Of a DNA stretch of 64,000 nt, positions 58,622 through 64,000 are shown in pieces. This DNA comes from Streptomyces anulatus (GTDB taxonomy: Bacteria > Actinomycetota > Actinomycetes > Streptomycetales > Streptomycetaceae): positions 62,001 through 126,000 of the forward strand of contig NZ_BMVK01000015.1 of assembly GCF_014650675.1 (NCBI RefSeq). The letters are read 5' to 3'. The position numbers and the translations under genes are program-made. Numbering within the stretch: the first letter of the stretch is position 1; each line of letters begins with the position of its first letter. The notes beneath the pieces were generated by a model. That model ran no database searches, was not told the origin of the DNA, and saw only the letters and a program-made list of their open reading frames with translations.

Positions 58622-59410
58622 GTGCTCACTCGTCTCACGCGCCCCCGCGTCCTCGCCCTCTGCGCGCTGCCCGTCCTCGCCCTCTTCGGTACGGCGGCCT
58701 TCGCGCCGCTGCCGTTCACCCTGGCCCGGCCCGGGGTGACCGCGGACGTGCTCGGCAAGGACGACGGGCGGCCGGTGATCACCATCACCGGCGCCGAGAC
58801 CCGGCCCACCGACGGGCAGCTGAGGATGACGACGATCCTCGCCACCGGCCCGAAGGCGGACGTCCGTATCGGCGAGGTGATCGACGGCTGGTTCCGTGCC
58901 GACCGGGCGGTCATGCCGCGCGACTCCGTCTACCCCACCGGCGGCTCCGAGAAGGAGATCGAGCAGCACAACCTCGACGACATGGAGCAGTCGCAGAACG
59001 TCGCCGTCGACGCCGCCCTGAACTACCTGGACCGCGAGCCCGGTTCGATGCGGGTCGAGGTGGACCTCGGCGACATCGGCGGCCCGAGCGCCGGTCTCTT
59101 CCTCTCCCTCGGCATCATCGACAAGCTCGACGGCAACGGCTCCGGCGGCGACCTCACCGGTGGCCGCACCATCGCCGGTACGGGGACGATCAGCGCGGAC
59201 GGCAAGGTCGGCGCGGTCGGCGGGGTGTCGATGAAGACCCAGGCCGCCCACCGCGACGGGGCGAGCGTCTTCCTCGTCCCGAAGGCCGAGTGCGCCCAGG
59301 CCGAGGCCGAGCGGCCCGAAGGGCTGCGGATCGTGCCCGTCTCCACGCTGAAGGACGCGGTCGGCTCGCTCAAGGCCCTGGAGACGGGCGGGAAGGTGCC
59401 GGGCTGCTGA
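58622..59410 (+). CDS. S16-type (Lon-like) serine protease with N-terminal anchor, no PDZ
   Basis: A 262-residue protein with an N-terminal signal anchor (about 8-30) and a Lon-type proteolytic domain. Catalytic Ser156 is in GGPSAGL and Lys205 in VGGVSMKTQ, preceded by TGTISADGKVGAVGG, the standard Ser-Lys dyad region. YlbL-like relatives are about 340-350 residues and carry a PDZ domain before the protease; that is absent here. It acts outside the membrane if the anchor is as predicted. Its last 41 bases overlap the convergent MFS gene. Confidence 0.85.
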   Translation: MLTRLTRPRVLALCALPVLALFGTAAFAPLPFTLARPGVTADVLGKDDGRPVITITGAETRPTDGQLRMTTILATGPKADVRIGEVIDGWFRADRAVMPRDSVYPTGGSEKEIEQHNLDDMEQSQNVAVDAALNYLDREPGSMRVEVDLGDIGGPSAGLFLSLGIIDKLDGNGSGGDLTGGRTIAGTGTISADGKVGAVGGVSMKTQAAHRDGASVFLVPKAECAQAEAERPEGLRIVPVSTLKDAVGSLKALETGGKVPGC

Positions 59411-60680
59411 CCCGCGGCTCCGCGGAGGGCCCCGGGGAATCCGCGGTCTCCGCCGCCGGTGCGTCGTCCAGCGTCCGCCAGGACGGGAACACCAGCGGGC
59501 TCAGCGTGGCCAGGAAGTAGACCCCGCCCATCAGCAGCAGCGCCGCCGTCACCCCGGCGCCCTCCACCAGCAGCCCGGCCGCGAGCCCGCCCAGCGGCAT
59601 CGCGAACTCGCAGCCTGCCGTCAGTGCCCCCGACACCCGGCTGCGCAGCCGGTCCGGCACGCGCTCGTAGACGACCGTCGTCAGGATCGGGTTCAGCACC
59701 CCGCCCGCGATCCCGCCGAGCAGCATCGTCACCGCGAGCGGGAGCGTCGTCCCGGTCGCCGCCGCGACCAGGAACCTCGGCGCGCCGCACAGGATCACGC
59801 ACACCGTGAACACCGTCCGCCGTGAGAACCGGTGCCCCACCGCCCCGTACAGCAGGGCCCCCACCAGCCCGCCCGCCCCGAACATCGCGGTGAGCAGCCC
59901 GATGGCGGTCGCGCCGCCCAGCTCGGCCTCCGCGTGCACCGGGAGCAGGACCGCGTACCAGCCCTGGTCGGTGCCGTTCATGAACATCACCATGACCACG
60001 ATCGCCAGCAGCAGCCGGTTGCCCAGCAAGTGGGTGTATCCCTCGCGGAGTTCGGAGCCGTAGGCGCGGAGCGAGACCGGGGCCTCGGCCTTCCGCGGCT
60101 CGGCCGCGCGGATGCCCCGTACTCCTGCGGCGATCAGCAGGGCCGACAGGGCGAACGTCGCCGCGTCCAGCAGCAGGGCCGTCTCCGCGCCGGCGAAGGC
60201 GATGAGGACGCCGGCCAGCGCCGCGCCCACCATCCGGGCCCCGCGCGAGACCGCGTCGAAGAGGCTGGCGGCCCGGGGGAGCGTGGTGCCGGCGTGCGCG
60301 GCCAGATCCGGGATCAGGACGTAGCGCGCGGTGTTGCCCGGGGTGTGGGCGAATCCGTTGACCGCCATCAGCGCGCACAGCATCCAGAAGTCGAGGACGC
60401 CGGCGAAGTGCAGCAGCGGGATCGCGGCGATGGCCGACGCGCACACGGCGTCGGAGGCGATGGCGACCCGGCGGCGGCCGATCCGGTCGATGACCGGTCC
60501 GCCGATCAGCGCGGCGACGACGATCGGCAGGGTGGCGCAGAAGGCGACGAGCCCGGCCCGGCCCGCGCTGCCGGTGGTCTCCAGGACGAACCAGGGGACG
60601 CCGATCAGGGTCAGTGAAGTGCCTGCGGTGGAAATGGAGTTGGCCGCGAGCGTGGCGGCGAGCGGGGTGCGGTTCCCCAT
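59370..60680 (-). CDS. MFS transporter, EntS/macrolide-efflux type
   Basis: A 436-residue exporter of the MFS_3-like group (ANSISTAGTSLTLIGVPWFVLETTGSAGRAGLVAF at the start, then GGPVIDRIGRRRVAIASD as the loop motif). Twelve helices are predicted, with a disordered C-tail. It is the last gene of a minus-strand run: ArsR regulator, small 66-residue gene, MFS. The ArsR protein likely represses it. The substrate could be a drug or siderophore. It overlaps the 3' end of the S16 protease gene by 41 bp. Confidence 0.88.
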   Translation of the reverse strand: MGNRTPLAATLAANSISTAGTSLTLIGVPWFVLETTGSAGRAGLVAFCATLPIVVAALIGGPVIDRIGRRRVAIASDAVCASAIAAIPLLHFAGVLDFWMLCALMAVNGFAHTPGNTARYVLIPDLAAHAGTTLPRAASLFDAVSRGARMVGAALAGVLIAFAGAETALLLDAATFALSALLIAAGVRGIRAAEPRKAEAPVSLRAYGSELREGYTHLLGNRLLLAIVVMVMFMNGTDQGWYAVLLPVHAEAELGGATAIGLLTAMFGAGGLVGALLYGAVGHRFSRRTVFTVCVILCGAPRFLVAAATGTTLPLAVTMLLGGIAGGVLNPILTTVVYERVPDRLRSRVSGALTAGCEFAMPLGGLAAGLLVEGAGVTAALLLMGGVYFLATLSPLVFPSWRTLDDAPAAETADSPGPSAEPRVSSPAPSRPSPGP

Positions 60681-60742
60681 GGCGGTGTCTCCCCGGAGAT
60701 GGCCGGGATGGCCGAGATGGTCGTAGGGCCGTCGTGGGGCCG

Positions 60743-60943
60743 TTACGCGGTACGGAACGCGCCCGCGCGGGGCGCGGAGGTCGCGGCCGTGTCCCGGCTC
60801 TGCGTCAGCCGGAGGCCGACCTCGACCAGGGTCCAGCCGACGCGGCTGCGGAGACTCGTGCGGGGAAGGCGGAACGCCGTTGCCCGGCAATGGAGTTCGG
60901 ACGCCCGGGCGGTGTGCAGGAGGTGGTGTACGTCGGCATGCAT
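60743..60943 (-). CDS. small protein in the ArsR-MFS operon
   Basis: A 66-residue, basic protein (MHADVHHLLHTARASELH start, SRVGWTLVEVGLRL core). GAAGGGA lies 8 bases before the ATG. It falls between the ArsR and MFS genes with gaps of 43 and 62 bases, on the same strand. Small proteins with an LHxARAxEL start and a GWTLVEVGLRL segment occur elsewhere in Streptomyces (from memory). The function is unknown; the amphipathic GWTLVEVGLRL segment could associate with the membrane. Confidence 0.6.
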   Translation of the reverse strand: MHADVHHLLHTARASELHCRATAFRLPRTSLRSRVGWTLVEVGLRLTQSRDTAATSAPRAGAFRTA

Positions 60944-60986
60944 AAGGCGATTCCCTTCGGGTGGTGGGCTGTTGGCTTCGCGGCGC

Positions 60987-61601
60987 TCATTCGGAGGAGC
61001 GCGGGAAGGTGTGCAGATGGGTGCGGACGACGGCCGAGCCCTCGGTGCCGTCGGGGACGCGGCCCCGGTAGCTCTCCACGAGCTCCTGGGCCTTCTTGGC
61101 CAGCTCCAGTGCCAGCTCGGGGGTGAGACGGATCGTGAAGTCGCTCATGTCCCAGCTGCGTTGCCACTCGTCCGGCCAGTCGTCCATCGTGCCCAGCCAG
61201 GTGTTCAGCTCCTGGGCGTGGCTCGTGGCCGTCTCGTGGAGGAGGAAGCCGATGGCCCCGCGCACCTCGGGGTCGGCGTGCGTCCGGAACTCGGCGCTCT
61301 CGACGGTCGAGCCGTCGTGGGCGGCCCGCCACCAGCGTTCGCGGCCCTTGCCCAGCTCCGGGGCGTCCTCGACCAAGCCGGACTCGGCCAACTGGCGCAG
61401 GTGGTAGCTGGTCGCGCCGCTCGACTCGCCCAGCCGCTCGCCGAGCTTGGAGGCGGTGGCGGGGCCGGACTCCCGCAGCGCTTTCAGCAGCCGCATCCGG
61501 AGGGGGTGCGCGATGGCCCGCAAGGTGCGGGCGTCGACGTTGTGGATCTTCCGGTCGGTGCCGTCGTACCGGTAGGGGCGGACGTCCTCGTTCTCTGCCA
61601 T
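60987..61601 (-). CDS. ArsR-family winged-helix regulator
   Basis: A 204-residue regulator. The N-terminal winged helix (about 22-100) has RAIAHPLRMRLLKALRESGPATASKLGERLGESSGATSYHLRQLAESGLV, typical of ArsR-like HTH_20 regulators; the second half (about 100-204) is helical and probably binds ligand. It lies directly behind a phased set of TTGCAA repeats that is its likely operator. It is the first gene of the run leading to the MFS exporter. Confidence 0.9.
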   Translation of the reverse strand: MAENEDVRPYRYDGTDRKIHNVDARTLRAIAHPLRMRLLKALRESGPATASKLGERLGESSGATSYHLRQLAESGLVEDAPELGKGRERWWRAAHDGSTVESAEFRTHADPEVRGAIGFLLHETATSHAQELNTWLGTMDDWPDEWQRSWDMSDFTIRLTPELALELAKKAQELVESYRGRVPDGTEGSAVVRTHLHTFPRSSE

Positions 61602-61616
61602 GGTTCGAAGGTAGAG

Positions 61617-61676
61617 ATGCAAAGAGAGCTTTGCAAGCCTTTTTTGCAAGGAATCGTTTGCAACAACTCTTTGTAA
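61617..61676. promoter_or_regulatory. phased array of TTGCAA-type repeats (ArsR operator region)
   Basis: TTGCAA occurs at 61631, 61644 and 61658, with variants ATGCAA at 61617 and TTGTAA at 61671. The spacings are 14, 13, 14 and 13 bases. TTGCAA is itself palindromic, and TGCAAAG-AGAG-CTTTGCA (61618-61635) forms a perfect dyad. The 76-base gap is far richer in A/T than its surroundings. It is most likely the promoter and multi-dimer operator of the ArsR gene. Confidence 0.65.
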
Positions 61677-61677
61677 C

Positions 61678-62643
61678 TCACCCCTCCTCGATGAACCCCT
61701 CCGCCACCAGCCAGTCCTTCGCCACCTCGTGCGGGTCCTCGCCCTCCACGTCCACCTTGGCGTTCAGCGTCTGCGCGACCTCGGTCGTCAGCTTCCGGGC
61801 GAGCGGGTCCAGCAGCTCCGCGATCACCGGGTACTTCTCGAAGGTCGCCTCGTGGATGACCGGGGAGGCGTTGTAGTTGGGGAAGAAGTTCTTGTCGTCC
61901 TCCAGGACGTCCAGGTTCATCGCCTTGATCCGGCCGTCGGTCGTGAACACCTCGCCCAGCAGGCAGGAGTCGGACTCCGACACCTGGGTGTAGATGATCC
62001 CGGCGTCCATCTTCTGGATGTTGCCCGCCGGGATCTTCATCCCGTACTTCTTCTCCATGCCGGGCAGCCCGTCGTCGCGGGAGGCGAACTCGTTCTCCAC
62101 GCAGATCGTCACCGCACCCGGGTCCTTCCTGGCGAGCGCCGCCACGTCCGAGAGGGTCTTCAGCTGGTACTTGGCGTTGTTCTTCTTGCTGATGGCCAGC
62201 GCGTACGTGTTGTCGAGCGGGGCCGGCGGCAGCCAGATCACCCCGTTGCCCTTGTCCTCGTCCCGCACCGCCTCGTACTGCTTCCTCGGGTCGACGATCG
62301 GGTCCGCGTGGCCGAGGAAGGTGATCCAGCCGGTGCCGGTGTAGTCCCACTGGGCGTCGGCGTCGCCGTTGATGATGGCCTCGCGCGCGCTGATCGAACC
62401 CGGCAGGTTCGTCCGGTCCAGGACCTCCGCCCCGGCCGCCTTGAACACCAGGCCGGTCATCTGGCCCAGGATGATGTTCTCGCTGAAGTTCTTCGACGTC
62501 ACCGTCAGCGTCGCGCCCCTGAGCGGCTCGCCCTGCCCGACCGACCCCGGCGACACGTCGTCCACCATCGGCGAACCGCTCTTGAGCCCGCAGCCGCCCA
62601 CCAGCAGCACCGGCACCACCAGCAGCAGCAGTTTCCTCCTCAT
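61678..62643 (-). CDS. proX: osmoprotectant/glycine-betaine ABC substrate-binding lipoprotein (ProX/OpuC type)
   Basis: A 321-residue lipoprotein: signal peptide with lipobox VGGC (Cys18), then the type-II binding fold. The segments TLTVTSKNFSENIILGQMTGLVFKAAG, QWDYTGTGWITFLG and ENEFASRDDGLPGMEKKYG are characteristic of quaternary-amine binding proteins of the OpuC/ProX family. The ATG overlaps the stop of the permease gene (ATGA). It ends the minus-strand proV-proW-proX run. Confidence 0.9.
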   Translation of the reverse strand: MRRKLLLLVVPVLLVGGCGLKSGSPMVDDVSPGSVGQGEPLRGATLTVTSKNFSENIILGQMTGLVFKAAGAEVLDRTNLPGSISAREAIINGDADAQWDYTGTGWITFLGHADPIVDPRKQYEAVRDEDKGNGVIWLPPAPLDNTYALAISKKNNAKYQLKTLSDVAALARKDPGAVTICVENEFASRDDGLPGMEKKYGMKIPAGNIQKMDAGIIYTQVSESDSCLLGEVFTTDGRIKAMNLDVLEDDKNFFPNYNASPVIHEATFEKYPVIAELLDPLARKLTTEVAQTLNAKVDVEGEDPHEVAKDWLVAEGFIEEG

Positions 62644-63509
62644 TGCTCCTCCAGCCCGCGCGGCGTCAGCGCCAGTTCGGCCAGCGAGGCCAGCCAGTCC
62701 ACCAGCAGGGCCAGCACCACCGTCAGTACCGAGCCGATGATCAGCACCGGCATCCGCTGCGTCTGGATCCCCGAGGTGATCAGGTCGCCCAGTCCGCCAC
62801 CCCCGCCGAACGTCGCCAGGGTCGCCGTGCCGACGTTCAGGACGAGCGCCGTACGCACTCCGGCCAGGATCAGCGGCACCGCGAGCGGCAGCTCCACCTT
62901 CATCAGCACGCCCCGGCCGGACATCCCCATCCCGCGCGCCGCCTCGATCATGTTCGGCTCGATCGCCCGCAGACCCGCCACCGTGTTGGAGAGCACCGGC
63001 AGCACCGCGTAGATCACGATGCCGATGATCGCGGTCCGCGGACCGATGCCCAGCCAGATCACCAGTAGCGCCAGCAGACCGATCGCGGGCGTCGCCTGCC
63101 CGATGTTGGCCAGTGCGGTGAACGCCGGGGCCGCCTTCCGCAGCCGTCGCCGGGTCAGGGCGATGCCCAGCGGGATCGCGATGATCAGCACCCAGAACGT
63201 GGAGATCGCCGTCAGCCGCACATGCTGCCACCAGCGCAGCTGCACATTGCCGCCGGAGAGCGAGTTCTCCGCGATCGAGTCCAGCTGGATGTTGGTGATC
63301 CATACGTAGGTGACGACCACGATGACCACGAGCACCGCCGGCAGGACCACCAGCTTCCGCCAGGTGAACCGGCGCTGCGGCGCGGCCGGGGCGGGGGAGG
63401 GGTCGCTCTCCTCGTCGTGGAACGCGTGGCCCTTGACGTCGTGCTCGCCCGGCGGACGGGTCGGGGTCGCCGGGCCCTTGCCGGAACCGGACGGATGACT
63501 GGGACTCAT
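62640..63509 (-). CDS. proW: osmoprotectant ABC permease (ProW type)
   Basis: A 289-residue permease. A Pro/Ser-rich cytoplasmic N-terminus (about 1-45) is followed by an initial helix (about 52-72), then the conserved permease core with ALANIGQATPAIGLLALLVIWLGIGPRTAIIGIVIYAVLPVLSNTVAGL and the EAA loop NMIEAARGMGMSGRGVLMKVELPLAVPLILAG. Both ends overlap neighbouring genes by 4 bp, so it is tightly coupled with the ATPase and binding protein. Confidence 0.9.
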   Translation of the reverse strand: MSPSHPSGSGKGPATPTRPPGEHDVKGHAFHDEESDPSPAPAAPQRRFTWRKLVVLPAVLVVIVVVTYVWITNIQLDSIAENSLSGGNVQLRWWQHVRLTAISTFWVLIIAIPLGIALTRRRLRKAAPAFTALANIGQATPAIGLLALLVIWLGIGPRTAIIGIVIYAVLPVLSNTVAGLRAIEPNMIEAARGMGMSGRGVLMKVELPLAVPLILAGVRTALVLNVGTATLATFGGGGGLGDLITSGIQTQRMPVLIIGSVLTVVLALLVDWLASLAELALTPRGLEEQ

Positions 63510-64000
63510 ACTCCGCCGCCACCCCCCTCCAGCTCCTGCTCCGTCTGGTGGACCCGCAGCTCCTCCAGCTCGTGCTGGTGCTCCATCGCGGTCAGCCGGT
63601 CGGCCTCCAGCAGCTCCTGCACGTTGTCCATCAGCGTCTTCATGTCGACGACCCCGATGAACTCGCCACGCCGCCCGGTCACCGCGACCCGGCCCCCGCT
63701 GTCGGTCAGCACCGCCTCCAGCGCGTCGTGCAGCGTGGCGTCCCGGGTCACCGTGTCGTGCACCAGCTGCCCGGCCCGCGCCAGCGAACCGCGCGCCCGC
63801 ATCAGGTCGCCGCGCCGCAGCCACTTGTACGGGCGGTTGCGGCGGTCCAGCATCAGCAGCTCGTTGTGCGGGCCGCTGCGCAGCTTGTTGAAGATCGACT
63901 GGAGCGGGTCCTCGACCGTCACCGTCGGGAAGTCCGCGATGCCCACATCCCGTACGCGGGTCAGGTTCAGCCGCTTCAGGGCGGCGCCCGCACCGACGAA
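63506..64000 (-). CDS. proV: osmoprotectant ABC ATP-binding protein, C-terminal CBS part (partial)
   Basis: Only the C-terminal ~164 residues are in the window; the open frame runs past 64000 on the minus strand and holds the CBS-domain part (RLNLTRVRDVGIADFPTV, then KWLRRGDLM, and DATLHDALEAVLTDSGGRVAVTGRRGEFIGVVDMKTLM). A charged helical tail follows (LTAMEHQHELEELRVHQTEQELEGG). CBS domains in OpuA/ProV ATPases sense ionic strength or nucleotides. The Walker and signature motifs should lie beyond the edge. Confidence 0.88.
   Translation of the reverse strand, partial: FVGAGAALKRLNLTRVRDVGIADFPTVTVEDPLQSIFNKLRSGPHNELLMLDRRNRPYKWLRRGDLMRARGSLARAGQLVHDTVTRDATLHDALEAVLTDSGGRVAVTGRRGEFIGVVDMKTLMDNVQELLEADRLTAMEHQHELEELRVHQTEQELEGGGGGV

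Overview
The window is high-GC actinobacterial chromosome and almost certainly Streptomyces. The evidence is the strong G/C bias at third codon positions, many GTG starts with 4-bp ATGA/GTGA overlaps, a class-E sortase signal (LAETG), a tmRNA with the tag ANSKRDSSAFALAA, an IdeR/DmdR-type iron box and a DasR-type operator. The order ftsE-ftsX-ctp-smpB-ssrA ... matA-matB ... narK-nnaR ... sigU-anti-sigma ... helD ... malic enzyme-hup-murA resembles, from memory, the S. coelicolor region around SCO2969 to SCO2943. No phage, integrase or CRISPR is visible.

Layout. 1-5.6 kb: a sortase-anchored repeat protein, ftsEX, an S41 protease, smpB and the tmRNA gene. 5.6-17.6 kb: an iron/siderophore block, with a two-gene ABC exporter whose nucleotide sites are complementarily degenerate, an AraC regulator, an iron box, a ferric-siderophore uptake operon (binding lipoprotein, SIP reductase, two permeases, ATPase) and a divergent MFS/LysR pair. 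A 174-bp palindrome sits where the operon and the MFS gene converge. 17.8-21.9 kb: a matAB-type exopolysaccharide operon (membrane protein, deacetylase-glycosyltransferase fusion, acyltransferase). 22-24.6 kb: nitrate transporter and the HemD-winged-helix regulator NnaR. 24.7-28.3 kb: two acetyltransferases, a CGNR protein, and an ECF sigma/anti-sigma pair.

28.4-38.2 kb is mainly housekeeping: HelD, a candidate structured small RNA behind a SigR-like promoter, malic enzyme, HU, DUF2000/AraC pair, MurA, YqgE and a DUF3039 protein. 38.3-43.4 kb: a DasR-box-preceded sugar ABC importer (no ATPase gene, so probably served by a shared ATPase such as MsiK) with a GH20 beta-N-acetylhexosaminidase. 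43.7-48.8 kb: a three-subunit molybdenum-hydroxylase-type complex whose Fe-S subunit has a ~380-residue disordered extension and whose large subunit lacks the usual catalytic glutamate. 48.9-53.5 kb: a lower-GC cassette of unrecognised ESX/WXG-like and lipoprotein genes. 53.5-64 kb: a tRNA-Cys, MFS transporter, DEAD/DEAH helicase, IclR regulator, S16-type protease, an ArsR-small protein-MFS operon preceded by a phased TTGCAA array, and a ProVWX-type osmoprotectant importer running off the end.

The least explained items are the small RNA at 30.87-31.02 kb, the glutamate-less molybdenum hydroxylase, the palindrome that supplies identical last codons to two convergent genes, and the WxG cassette. 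All functions are read from sequence and memory; no database search was possible.
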